A stretch of 64,000 nucleotides of DNA, from the NCBI GenBank assembly GCA_964613665.1, contig CAZTIG010000013.1:18592-82591 (forward strand). Reading direction: 5' to 3'. Shown here piece by piece: positions 50,842 to 60,600 of the stretch (position 1 is the stretch's first letter; each line of letters starts with the position of its first letter). Origin of the DNA: CAZQFV01 sp964613665. GTDB taxonomy: Bacteria; Chloroflexota; Chloroflexia; DTKN01. A model generated the notes under the pieces. The model was not told the origin of the DNA and ran no database searches. It saw only the letters and a list, made by a program, of their open reading frames with translations. The position numbers and the translations under genes are program-made.

Positions 50842-52293
50842 ATGGGCAAAGCCGACATCGGCCTGGTAGGTCTGGCCGTGATGGGCCAGAACCTGGCCCT
50901 GAACATGGACGACCACGGCTTTACCGTGGCCGTGTACAACCGCACCGTGTCCCGGGTGGACGAGTTCCTGGCCGGCGGCGCCCAGGGCACCAAGGTCGTC
51001 GGCGCCCACTCCGTCGAGGAGCTGGCGGGCTTGCTCAAGCGGCCCCGCCGGGTCATGCTGATGGTCAAGGCCGGCCAGGCGGTGGACGACTTGATCGAGC
51101 TGCTCCTGCCCCACCTGGAGCCGGGCGACATCCTCATCGACGGCGGCAACTCGAACTATGGCGACACCATCCGCCGCACGGCCTATGTCGAGTCCAAGGG
51201 CCTGCTCTACATCGGCACGGGCGTGTCGGGTGGAGAGGAGGGTGCCCGGCACGGTCCCTCGATCATGCCCGGCGGGTCCCCGGCGGCCTGGCCGCACGTC
51301 AGGCCCATCTTCCAGGCCATCGCCGCCAAGGTGGCCGACGGCTCGCCCTGCTGCGACTGGGTGGGCGAGAACGGCGCCGGCCACTACGTCAAGATGGTCC
51401 ACAACGGCATCGAGTACGGCGACATGCAGCTCATTGGCGAAGCGTACCATTTGATGAAAGAAGGGCTGGGCATGGGGGCCGGCGAGATGCAGCGGGTCTT
51501 TGCCGAGTGGAACCAGGGCCCGCTCGACTCCTACCTGATCCAGATCACCCGCGACATACTGGGCTATCGGGATGAAGACGGCCGGCCGCTGGTGGACAAG
51601 ATCCTCGACACGGCCGGGCAGAAAGGAACCGGTAAGTGGACCGGCATCGCGGCGCTGGACATGGGCATCCCTCTGACCATGATCGTCGAGGCCGTCCTGG
51701 CCCGCTCGCTGTCGGCACTGAAGGAGGAGCGCGTGGCGGCGTCGCAGGTGCTCGCGGGCCCCCAGCCCCGCTTCAGCGGGGACCGCGGGGCCTTCGTCGA
51801 CGACCTGCGCGAAGCCGTCTACGCGGCCAAGATCATCTCCTACACCCAGGGCTACATGCTGATGCGCGCGGCGGCCCAGGAGCACGGCTGGAAGCTCAAC
51901 TACGGCGGCGTGGCCCTGATGTGGCGGGGCGGTTGCATCATCCGCTCGGCCTTCCTGGGCAAGATCAAGGAGGCCTTTGACCGCCAGCCCGACCTGGGCA
52001 ACCTGCTGCTGGACCCCTACTTCCGCGAGCAGGTCGGCGCGGCCCAGCCCGCCTGGCGACGCGTGGTCGCCTGGGCCGTCCAGGAGGGCATCCCCGTCCC
52101 GGCCATGTCCAGCGCGCTGGCCTTCTACGACGGCTATCGGCGCGAATGGCTGCCGGCTAACCTGCTCCAGGCGCAGCGCGACTACTTCGGCGCCCACACC
52201 TACGAGCGCGTGGACCGACCACGCGGCCAGTTCTTTCACACCGACTGGACCGGGCATGGCGGCGCCGTGACCTCCAACCCATATCAGGCCTAG
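50842..52293 (+). CDS. gnd: 6-phosphogluconate dehydrogenase, decarboxylating
   Basis: A 483-residue full-length enzyme that turns 6-phosphogluconate into ribulose-5-phosphate and CO2. The N-terminus is 'IGLVGLAVMGQNLALNMDDH', 'YNRTVSRVDEF' suggests NADP use, and 'DGGNSNYGDT', 'GTGVSGGEEGARHGPSIMPG', catalytic Lys/Asn in 'KMVHNGIEYGDMQL' and the end 'FFHTDWTGHGG' follow. A pentose-phosphate enzyme here is not needed for the KDG route, so it points to a gluconate-linked branch. AGGAGGAG precedes the start. Confidence 0.95.
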   Translation: MGKADIGLVGLAVMGQNLALNMDDHGFTVAVYNRTVSRVDEFLAGGAQGTKVVGAHSVEELAGLLKRPRRVMLMVKAGQAVDDLIELLLPHLEPGDILIDGGNSNYGDTIRRTAYVESKGLLYIGTGVSGGEEGARHGPSIMPGGSPAAWPHVRPIFQAIAAKVADGSPCCDWVGENGAGHYVKMVHNGIEYGDMQLIGEAYHLMKEGLGMGAGEMQRVFAEWNQGPLDSYLIQITRDILGYRDEDGRPLVDKILDTAGQKGTGKWTGIAALDMGIPLTMIVEAVLARSLSALKEERVAASQVLAGPQPRFSGDRGAFVDDLREAVYAAKIISYTQGYMLMRAAAQEHGWKLNYGGVALMWRGGCIIRSAFLGKIKEAFDRQPDLGNLLLDPYFREQVGAAQPAWRRVVAWAVQEGIPVPAMSSALAFYDGYRREWLPANLLQAQRDYFGAHTYERVDRPRGQFFHTDWTGHGGAVTSNPYQA

Positions 52294-52320
52294 CAGTCTA
52301 TTACCCACAAGGAGGTTCCC

Positions 52321-53403
52321 ATGAAGTATGGCCTGAACATCCGTCCCGACGGCGCGCTGGACCTGCTGGCCCTCGGCGCCCTCGTCCACCGCCTGGACCC
52401 GGGGATCGTCCCCTTCCGCAAGGCCACTGCCTGCCAGATCCACGTCAGCGGGGGCGAGTTCAACGTCGCCGCCAACCTGGCCGACTGCTTCCGCCTGCGG
52501 ACCGGCATCGTCACGGCCATGGTCGACTACCCCATCGGCGACCTGATCGCCGAGCGGGTGCGGGCGATGGGGGTCCAGCCGTTCTACAAGCGCTTCCGGC
52601 ACAACGGGGTGAACGGCCCCAATATGGCCACCGTCTACAGCGACCGCGGCTACGGCGTCCGGGCGCCGGTCGTGTTCTACAACCGCTCCAACGAGGCCGC
52701 GGCGCAGCTCAAACCCGGTGATCTGGACTGGGGTGCCGTCCTGGCCGGCGGTGTGCGCTGGTTCCACAGCGGAGGCATCTTTGCCGCCCTGTCGGAGACG
52801 ACCGGCGAGCTGGTCATCGAGGGCATGCAGGCGGCCCGGGCCGCCGGGGCCGTGGTGTCCTTCGACCTGAACTATCGCCCCAAGTTGTGGGACATCTGGG
52901 GGGGCCACGAGCGCGCCCTGTCCGTCATCGGCCGCATCGTCGCCAACGTCGACGTCCTCGTCGGCAACGAGGAGGACCTGCAAAGGGGCCTCGGCGTCGC
53001 CGGGCCGGAGGTCGGCGCCAAGTCCAGGCTGGACCCGAGCGCCTTCCTGGCCATGATCGATCAGGTGCTGGACCGGTACCCGCAGATCAAGGTCGTGGCC
53101 ACGACCCTGCGCGAGGTGCAGTCGGCGAACCGGCATCGCTGGGCGGCGGTGGCCTGGATCGACGGCCAGGCCTACCTCTCGCCGACCTGCGAGCTCGACG
53201 TGTACGACCGCGTCGGCGGTGGAGACGGCTTCGCCTCCGGCTTCTTCTACGGCCTGCTCAGCGGCGAGGCGGAGGAGGAGGCGGTCAAGCTGGGCTGGGC
53301 GCACGGGGCCCTGCTGACCACCTTCCCGGGCGACACCACCATGGCAACGCTGGAGCAGGTGCGGGCCTTTGCCCAGGGCGGATCGGCGCGCATCCAGCGT
53401 TGA
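52321..53403 (+). CDS. PfkB-family sugar-acid kinase (second KDG kinase-like)
   Basis: A 360-residue kinase related to KDG kinase: 'ATACQIHVSGGEFNVAANLA', 'VVSFDLNYRPKLWDIWGG', 'VLVGNEEDLQRGLGV' and catalytic 'DRVGGGDGFASGFFYGLL'. It could phosphorylate KDG, giving the pectin operon its own copy. From its place directly after larA and gnd it could instead phosphorylate gluconate. The N-terminus lacks the 'GEIMLRLSP' form of the other copy ('GALVHRLDPGIVPFR'), so substrate use may differ. AAGGAGG precedes the start. It is the last gene of the operon. Confidence 0.82.
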   Translation: MKYGLNIRPDGALDLLALGALVHRLDPGIVPFRKATACQIHVSGGEFNVAANLADCFRLRTGIVTAMVDYPIGDLIAERVRAMGVQPFYKRFRHNGVNGPNMATVYSDRGYGVRAPVVFYNRSNEAAAQLKPGDLDWGAVLAGGVRWFHSGGIFAALSETTGELVIEGMQAARAAGAVVSFDLNYRPKLWDIWGGHERALSVIGRIVANVDVLVGNEEDLQRGLGVAGPEVGAKSRLDPSAFLAMIDQVLDRYPQIKVVATTLREVQSANRHRWAAVAWIDGQAYLSPTCELDVYDRVGGGDGFASGFFYGLLSGEAEEEAVKLGWAHGALLTTFPGDTTMATLEQVRAFAQGGSARIQR

Positions 53404-53451
53404 GCGCGCCCCGACAGCACTCCCAGCGCAGCCGGCCGGGCTCCGCCGAAA

Positions 53452-55620
53452 CTACCTGCTGACGAGTGGCAGGAACACGTCGTAGAAGACGGTCGCCGTG
53501 TACACGGCCGAGAACTCCGAGGTGCCCTCGGCGGCGCCGGTGGCCGTGGCCGTCAGGTAGGGCTGGCCCAGCGAGCCGACCACCAGGGTCCAGTTCCCTC
53601 CTCCGTCGGCCACGGTGCTGCCGATGTAGTGCTCGCCCTCGCCGTCGCTATCGCCGTTGGAAAAGACCTCCACCGTGCAGCCGGCGCAGGCGGTGCCCTC
53701 GATGGTGACCGACCCCGGCGCGATGGTCACGGCGGTGATGGCCGGTGGGAGAATGCCCCCGTGGGCGCCCTCCACCAGGTCGATGCCCAGCTCGGCGTTG
53801 GAGAAGATGCTGTTCTGGGTGATGTCGTTGTCCACGGCCGCCGCGTCATCCACGAGAACTCCGGTGGAGGCGTTGTAGGCGATGGTGTTGGCCGGTCCCA
53901 CGGTGTTGCCGGATGTGCCAACATCCAGCTCGAGGCCGCTGTCGCCGTTGCCCAGGTCTGCCGTGCCGCCGGCGTCCGTGCCGATGGCGTTGCCGGCAAT
54001 CACGTTGCCCGTCGTGGTGCTGCCGGCCACGTAGATGCCCTCGTCCCCGCTGGCGGCGATGACGTTGCCCTGGCCCGGGGCGCTGCCGCCGACGATATTG
54101 CCCTGCGCGCCCCTGCCGATGTAGATACCAAAATCGTCGTTACCCAACGCCACCGTGCCGCTGGCGTCCGTGCCGATGAGATTGCCCCGCACCGTCGTGC
54201 CAAAGGCTTCGTCCAGGTTGATGCCTTCGTCGCCGTTGCCGGAGATGAGGTTGCCCTCTCCCGCCATGTTCCCGCCCACGACGTTGCCGTCCGCGCCACT
54301 GCCGACCCACACGCCGTCGACGGTATTGCTCAGGGCGGCCGTGCCGCTGGCATCGGTGCCGATGTAGTTGCCGGAAACGTTGTTGGTCGGCGAGCCAGAG
54401 ATGGCCACGCCGTTGCGGTCGTTGCCGGAGATGACGTTGCGCTCCTCGGCCGTGTCGCCGCCCACACTATTCCCGGCGGCACCGCCGCCGATCCACACGC
54501 CGTCTGAGCCGTTGCCCAGGTCGGCCGTGCCGCTGGCGTCGGTGCCGATGTAGTTCCCGGACACGGTATTGCTCATCGTGCCCGTGCCGCTGATGGCCAC
54601 GCCAGAGTCCAGGTTGCCGGAGATGACATTCGGCGCCAGGGCGGCGTTGCCGCCAATGGTGTTGCCCTGCGCCCCCAGGGTGATGTAGACGCCGCACTCG
54701 GCGTTGCCCAGGGCAGTCGATCCGTCGGGCGCCGTGCCGATATAGTTGCCGGCCACGAAGTTGCCCTCCGTGCCCTCCCCGGCGATGCGCACCCCGTCCA
54801 CGTCGTTGCCGGAGATGACGTTGCCCACGTCGCCGCTGTAGCCGCCGACCGTGTTGTCCTGCGCGCCGCCGTAGATGCGCACCCCGTAGTAGCCGTTGCC
54901 CAGCGCCGCCGTGCCGGTCGCGTCCGTGCCGATGTAGTTGCCAAAGACAAAGTTCAGCCGCGTCCCGCTGCCGTGGATGCCCACGCCCTCCCAGCCGTTG
55001 GCGGAGAGGACGTTGCGATCGGCCGGTGCCGTCCCCCCGACGACGTTCTGGCTCGCCCCCAGGCCGATGAAGACGCCGCTGAGGCCGTTGCCCAGGGCGG
55101 CGGTTCCGGCCGCGTTCGTGCCGATGTGGTTGCCGACGATGATGTTGAGGGTCGCCGTATAGCCGCCGAGGGCCCCCAGGGCGATGCCGTTCGCGTCGAA
55201 GCGGTTGATGGCCAGGCCCTGCACCACGTTTTCGCCGGAAACGATGACCAGGCCGTTGTAGAGCGGTCCACCGGCGTCCAGGCTGCCGTCGATCTCGATC
55301 AGGATGACCGCCGGCGACAGGCCCGTGGCCCGTGCCGACCCCGGCTGGCTGTAGCCGTCGATGGTGGTCTCGTCGTCCACGAGCGCGGGCAGATCGCTGA
55401 GCGGCTGAATGGTGTGCACCCCGGCGCCGGGGATGTTGAACTCGATCCTGTCTGAGCCGGCATTGGCGTTGGCCTGGTTGATGGCCCAGCGCAGCGAGCC
55501 GGCTCCACTGTCGTTGGTGTTGGTCACGGTGAACGTTGCGGCATGGGCGACCTGGCCGGGTAGCAGCAGGGCGATCAGGGTCAGCAGAGTGCAGCAAACC
55601 CAGTGCAGTTGTGCTCTCAT
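53452..55620 (-). CDS. Secreted right-handed beta-helix repeat protein
   Basis: A 722-residue exported protein. A signal peptide ends near 'QVAHAATFTV'. A CSLREA-like start 'TVTNTNDSGAGSLRWAINQA' follows. From about residue 130 to 590 there are many copies of a repeat with 'GNYIGTDASGTAALGN', 'GV.I..GA..N.VGG' and 'NVISGN', as expected for parallel beta-helix coils. A short beta-sandwich-like part ('TVEVFSNGDSDGEGEHYIG') precedes the C-terminal 'FYDVFLPLVSR'. The fold is shared with pectin lyases, but no lyase active-site motif is visible, so enzyme activity is not claimed. TAGGAGG precedes the start. Confidence 0.85.
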   Translation of the reverse strand: MRAQLHWVCCTLLTLIALLLPGQVAHAATFTVTNTNDSGAGSLRWAINQANANAGSDRIEFNIPGAGVHTIQPLSDLPALVDDETTIDGYSQPGSARATGLSPAVILIEIDGSLDAGGPLYNGLVIVSGENVVQGLAINRFDANGIALGALGGYTATLNIIVGNHIGTNAAGTAALGNGLSGVFIGLGASQNVVGGTAPADRNVLSANGWEGVGIHGSGTRLNFVFGNYIGTDATGTAALGNGYYGVRIYGGAQDNTVGGYSGDVGNVISGNDVDGVRIAGEGTEGNFVAGNYIGTAPDGSTALGNAECGVYITLGAQGNTIGGNAALAPNVISGNLDSGVAISGTGTMSNTVSGNYIGTDASGTADLGNGSDGVWIGGGAAGNSVGGDTAEERNVISGNDRNGVAISGSPTNNVSGNYIGTDASGTAALSNTVDGVWVGSGADGNVVGGNMAGEGNLISGNGDEGINLDEAFGTTVRGNLIGTDASGTVALGNDDFGIYIGRGAQGNIVGGSAPGQGNVIAASGDEGIYVAGSTTTGNVIAGNAIGTDAGGTADLGNGDSGLELDVGTSGNTVGPANTIAYNASTGVLVDDAAAVDNDITQNSIFSNAELGIDLVEGAHGGILPPAITAVTIAPGSVTIEGTACAGCTVEVFSNGDSDGEGEHYIGSTVADGGGNWTLVVGSLGQPYLTATATGAAEGTSEFSAVYTATVFYDVFLPLVSR

Positions 55621-55668
55621 GATGCCTCCTACTGCTAGCCTCCCGGCAACCCCATTCCATCTGCACTA

Positions 55669-57282
55669 CTACCAGCCGCGCACGACGATTGGCAGGAACA
55701 GGCGGTGCCGGGGCGGCAGGAGCGCCACGACGGCCCAGCCGAAATGGTCCATTTCTTCGGCCTGGCCCTCGATGTCCGGCAGCCCCTGGTGGAAGAACCG
55801 GTTGTCGGCGGCAGCGATGCCACCGGCCGAGCCGTACAGGACGTGCACGGCACCCGCGCTGTTGCCAGCGCCGGGGATATCTTCGTACGGCACGCCTATG
55901 GCCAGGTCGGCATAGCCATCCCCGTCAAAGTCGCCGCTGGCCAGGCTGTAGCCGAAGTCGTCGCCCCCCTCGGGGCCGTCCTCCATGCCCGAGCGATCCT
56001 GGTGCCAGAAGTCGTTGCTGACCCGGCGGACCAGGCCTAGGTGTGCGCCGTAGAGGATCTCCACGGCACCCGCATCGAGGATGTCGACGATGTCCTCGTA
56101 GGGGATCCCCACCGCCAGGTCGTCACGGCCGTCCCCGTTATAGTCCCCTGCGCTCAAGGCAAAGCCGAAGTTGGCCCCGGCCTCGGCGCCGTCTCCCCGG
56201 TCCCAGACCTGACTGCCGCCAGCGACCAGGCCGGTGGGCGAGCCATAGATGATGCTGACCGAACCGGCCCCATTCACATCCGGGTCTTCGAGGTCCTCCC
56301 AGGGAGCACCTACGGCCAGATCGGCGTAGCCGTCGTCGTTGAAATAGCCGCTGGCCAGGGCTGCCCCGAATATGTCAAAGTGCTCCGGATCGAGCTGCTG
56401 CCATATCTGCCAGTCATCGCTGACGAGCCCCTCATCCGAACCGTACAGGATGTGCACCAGTCCAGGGCTGCTTATGGAGGATGGAGTCTCAAAATCCTCG
56501 TTGGGGACGCCGATGGCCAGGTCGGCGTAGCCGTCGCCGTCAAAGTCGCCAACCGTCAGCACTTCCCCGAACTGGTCGCCAGCCTCCTCGGGCTCGGTGA
56601 TCCCGCCGTCACCCTGTCGCCACAACTGGTTGCCGACGTCCGAGAGGCCGCTGCTCGTTCCGTAGAGGATCTGCACGATGCCGGCGTTCTCCAGGTTCCA
56701 GTCCTCGTAGGGCAAGCCCACGGCCAGGTCGGTGTAGCCGTCCCTGTCAAAGTCGCCGGCTGCCAACGCATAACCGAACGAGTCTCCCACCTCACAAAGG
56801 CTCTGGATACTTCCGACATCTTGGTGCCAGAGCACGGCGCTGCTGGAATCCAGCCCGCCGGCCGAGCCGTACCAGACCTCCACGGTGCCGGCATCGGTCA
56901 CCACGGTGGTCCCTTCGATGTCCTCGTAGGGCATGCCCACGGCCAGGTCGATGTAGCCGTCGCCGTCGAAATCGCCGGCTGCCAGGGCGTGGCCGAAGGT
57001 GTCGCCGCTCTCGCTCGTATTGGCGAACTGGCCCCATAAGTCCTCACCGCCGCCGGGAAGCCCGGCGGGGTACGCACCGTAGAGCACGTTGAAGGCGCCG
57101 GTATCGCTGGCCTCTCCGATGTCCTCGTGGGGGACGCCCACCACCAGGTCGGCGCACAGATCTCCGGTGAAAGATGCCTGCGGGCCGACCCGATCCAGCA
57201 CGCTGGCTGCGGACGGTCCGGACGGCGGTGTCAGGGCGAGCAGGAGCAACGTGCTGGCAACAAGCGCGGCAAACCCTCTCAT
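55669..57282 (-). CDS. Secreted FG-GAP (integrin-alpha-like) repeat protein
   Basis: A 537-residue exported protein with signal peptide. About seven FG-GAP repeats each hold 'FGYALAAGDFDGDGY.DLAVG.PYEDI', with DxDxDG calcium loops, and 'V.I.YG...GL'. They should form a beta-propeller like the head of integrin alpha chains. It ends 'HRLFLPIVVRGW', close to the tails of the proteins at 53452 and 62144. The role is probably cell-surface adhesion or matrix. GGGGAGGTGCAAG precedes the start; the gene is 48 bp upstream of the beta-helix gene on the same strand. Confidence 0.88.
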   Translation of the reverse strand: MRGFAALVASTLLLLALTPPSGPSAASVLDRVGPQASFTGDLCADLVVGVPHEDIGEASDTGAFNVLYGAYPAGLPGGGEDLWGQFANTSESGDTFGHALAAGDFDGDGYIDLAVGMPYEDIEGTTVVTDAGTVEVWYGSAGGLDSSSAVLWHQDVGSIQSLCEVGDSFGYALAAGDFDRDGYTDLAVGLPYEDWNLENAGIVQILYGTSSGLSDVGNQLWRQGDGGITEPEEAGDQFGEVLTVGDFDGDGYADLAIGVPNEDFETPSSISSPGLVHILYGSDEGLVSDDWQIWQQLDPEHFDIFGAALASGYFNDDGYADLAVGAPWEDLEDPDVNGAGSVSIIYGSPTGLVAGGSQVWDRGDGAEAGANFGFALSAGDYNGDGRDDLAVGIPYEDIVDILDAGAVEILYGAHLGLVRRVSNDFWHQDRSGMEDGPEGGDDFGYSLASGDFDGDGYADLAIGVPYEDIPGAGNSAGAVHVLYGSAGGIAAADNRFFHQGLPDIEGQAEEMDHFGWAVVALLPPRHRLFLPIVVRGW

Positions 57283-57364
57283 CTTGCACCTCCCCGGGGC
57301 AGGGGGACGCCGGCAAGCGACCCTGTCTCGGACTATCCGTCCGGGGCGCGCGTACCCGGCAACT

Positions 57365-57562
57365 CTAGCGCAGGCCCTTGCGGGCGCTGTCGTTCAGCCG
57401 ACCGGTACGGCACTCCAGGAACTCCAACAACTCCTCTACACTCTGCACGAGGGCGCTCTCGCCACTGCGGGTGTGCTGGACCCAGCCTCGCCAGCCGGAA
57501 CGGTCCCGTTCCTTCCAGATGCGGAGGACAAACGATTCCTGCTGCACGGGCTCCTGGGGCAT
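57365..57562 (-). CDS. Small conserved protein
   Basis: A 65-residue soluble protein with 'QQESFVLRIWKERDRSGWRG' and 'WVQHTRSGESALVQSVEELL', ending in a basic tail. The W/R-rich beta pattern followed by a short helix looks like a real fold. I have the impression that similar small proteins lie beside SARP/AfsR regulators in this phylum, but I cannot confirm it here. GGAGGG is 6 nt before ATG 57562; an upstream ATG at 57580 is less well supported. It lies between the SARP and FG-GAP genes on the same strand. Confidence 0.65.
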   Translation of the reverse strand: MPQEPVQQESFVLRIWKERDRSGWRGWVQHTRSGESALVQSVEELLEFLECRTGRLNDSARKGLR

Positions 57563-57668
57563 GGCTGCCCTCCTACTCAAGGGGAACTATCATCTATTCC
57601 AATGGCACTATAGCAGGAGGGTGTCTGGGGAATGTCTCGGTCAGGGAGGGGTGGGGGCGACTATGTGA

Positions 57669-60600
57669 TCATTTTCCTCGCCCGCGGGAGGGCAGGTGGT
57701 GTCCGCGGGCGCGCAACGTGGCCATGTCTCGGCGCAGCGTGGGCAGGCTGACCCCCAGGGCAGCGGCCAGGTCCTCGTCGCGCGGGGCCGCTCCCTGCGC
57801 CTGGGCCTCGGCCAGCAGCCGCACGATGCGGCGCCGGCGCCGGTCCACCTTGCCCGGCTGCTCCTCGTCCTCGGGCGACCACACGGTCCAGGTGACGGGC
57901 ACGAACTCGTCCGGCCGCAGCGGGCGGCCCCGTGGCGTGCCGGCCCGCGGCAGCGAGACGGCGACCTGGTGGCGCTGCTCTTGAGAGGTGAGCATGTCGC
58001 GGTGGAACCGGACAATCTTGCGGTGCGCCGCCACATTCTCCAGGAACGAGCGTCGTTCCTCCTCGCACGCAATCCTGGTTGCCCTCCCCTGCAGCATACC
58101 GTGGGCTGCGGCCAGGATGGTCGCGGCACGGGGATCGTGCAGCGCCTGCAGAACCTCGTAGCAGGTCAGGTAGACCTGGAAAGGCTCCTCCGTGTTCGCC
58201 AGGCCGTGCATCCTGTCAGCCGGCTGGGCGTGCTCTTCCATGTAGCGTACAAGCTCTTCCACGTACTGGCGAGCTTTCTGCAGATCGCCCTGACCCAGCG
58301 CGACCCGGGCCAGGCCGGCCAGGGGCTCTGCGACCAGGTGCGGAGCGCTTGACCTTCTCCGCAATGCCAGGGACTCCTGGTAGGCCGCGATAGCCTCGGC
58401 GGGACGGTCCAGCCCAACCAGGGCTGTGGCCGAGTGCAGCAGCCCATCGGCGCGGAGCAGGGGATCGTCGAGTTCCCGGGCCATCGCCATACCCTGCTGA
58501 CTGAAATCGAGCGCCGACTCATTGTCGTCCAGGCGACAGAGCAGGTGAGCCAGATCGACTATGACCCAGCCTTCGCTGAGCCGGTCGCCCAGTCCGCGGA
58601 GGATCTCCAGCGCCTGCTGCAGATACGCTCGCGCCTGAGGGTAATCGCCCAGGTCGGCGCGGACATCGGCCAGCAGGTGCAGTCCCCAGGCTACGCCCCG
58701 CAGGTCGCCAAGGTCTCGGCCGATGTCCAGCGCCTTCTCCAGTCTGGCCATAGCCTGCTCATAGTAGCCCTGCTGTCGATGGATGCTGCCGAGGTTAACC
58801 AGGGCCAGTGCCTCACCGGGGCGCACGCTGATCTCCTCAAAGATGCTGCGGGCCCGCTCGCAATCGGCGTTTGCCTCCGCCAATTCCCCCTGCATCAGCG
58901 CCGTCCGGCCAAGGTTCAGGAGGGCCCAGCCCTCCGACTGGCGGTCGCCGACGTCGCGAAAGACGTTGAGGGCCCGCTCCAGGTGAGTCTTGCCTCCCCC
59001 GTAGTCGTTTCGCTGGAGCGACAGGCGGCCCAGGGTCAAGAGAGTCCGGCCCTCACTGCGCCGGTCCCCGACCTCGCCATAGATGTGCAGCGCCTGCTCG
59101 AGGTAGTCACTGGCCTGGATGTGATCGCCACGTGCCGCAGCCACGAGACCCAGGTTGTGAAGGATCGCCCCCTCACCACAGCTATCCCGCGTGGCGCGGT
59201 AGATCGAAAGGGCCTGCTGCTGAAGATCTTCTGACCGGGCATAGTCCCCCTGGCTCTCGGCAATGGCGGCCAGCTGTCGAAGGCTGTGAGCCTGGAGCCG
59301 CGGCGACTGCCCCGCCTCGGCCAGCGCCAGGGCCTGCTCCGAGCGAGCATGAGCCTCTTCATATCGCCCCAGGGAGTAGAGGGCCTGTCCCCACTGCAAG
59401 TAGCCAGACGCCTCCCGGATCGTGTCGTGTCCGACCTGGGCCCGCCGGACGGCTTCTTGGGCTACTGCCACGGCCTCCGAGTAGTCGCCGGTCGCGTCGG
59501 CGTAGTGGGCCCGGCGTAGAGCGGCCTCGGCCCGGCAGGCCTCGTCGGCCATCGCCTCGGCCAGCGTTGTCAGCGCCTGCGCGTCCTTTGCCTGTGCCTC
59601 CCGTTCGCCCAGTAGGTCGTAGACTTCTTCGCGAGCCAGGAGCAGAGCGTACCGGCGCTGCAGGTCGACCGGACCAGGCAGCCGCTCCAGAGCCTCCAGT
59701 GCCTGGGTGTAGTGCGCTGCGGCGGCGGCGTTGGCATACAGCGCCCGCGCTTGGTCGCCGGCCCGTTGGTGATCGCTGGCCGCTCGATCCCACTCCCCCG
59801 CTTGGGTCCAATGGTAAGCCAGTGCGGCCGGCTCGTTGGGGTGCAGCCGCTCCAGCGCGTGGGCGACCCGCCGATGGCGGGCCCGCCGGCGCGGCCCCGA
59901 CATCTGCTCGTAGCAGACGCGGCGGATGAGGTCGTGGCCAAAGGCGTAGTCGGCCCCGCCGCTGCGCCCGGGGCCGGCGGCCAGGAGCAGGCCGCTGCCA
60001 CAGAGGGCATCGGCACCGACCAGAAGCGTATCTTCCTCCTGGCCGCTGGCGGCCAGCCACAGGGCAAAGCCCACCTCGCGGCCGATCACGGCGGCCAACT
60101 GCAGCAGGTGGCGCTGCGCTGAGGGGAGACGCTCCAGGCGGTGGGCGATGCTCTGGGCCACGCCGGCCGGAAGGGGCAGCTCCTTGTAGTCGGAGGTAGA
60201 GTCATCCCAGGGTGTGCTCCAGAGCCCGGTGCCGTCACGGTAGAGCAGCCCTTCCTGCACCAGCGCCCGCAGCGTCTCCAGGAGGAAGAAGGGGTTGCCT
60301 TCGGTTTCGACATGGAGGCGGGCACTGAAGCGGGGGGCGGTCTGCTCCATGGCCAGGGCGCGCCGCACCAGCTCCGCCGTCTCCGCCTGGTCCAGGCGCC
60401 CCAGTTCCAGGCGGCAGGCCAGGCGGGTGCGCTCCATGGCCGCCAGCGCCGCTGCCGGCCGGCCGACCAGTTCCTCGTTGCGGGCGCTGATCAGGACCAG
60501 CAGCGGTGCTTCGCCCAGCCGTGGCAGCAGAAAGCGCAGCGTATCCAGACTGGCCGGGTCCATCCACTGGGCGTCCTCGAGCAGGACCAGGAGCGATGCG

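Noticed and set aside
50239..53304. A 1021-codon open frame opposite larA, gnd and the PfkB kinase
   Set aside because: Antisense shadow of three clear genes; no ribosome binding site and no recognisable domain.
54000..55200. Regular DNA repeats resembling a CRISPR array
   Set aside because: The repeats are degenerate, in frame and encode beta-helix coils; there are no fixed-length repeats with unique spacers and no cas genes.
53452..55620. Beta-helix protein as a pectate lyase of the neighbouring pectin locus
   Set aside because: The fold class fits, but the sequence is almost entirely short structural repeats with no visible calcium/Arg lyase active site, and it is convergent with the operon.
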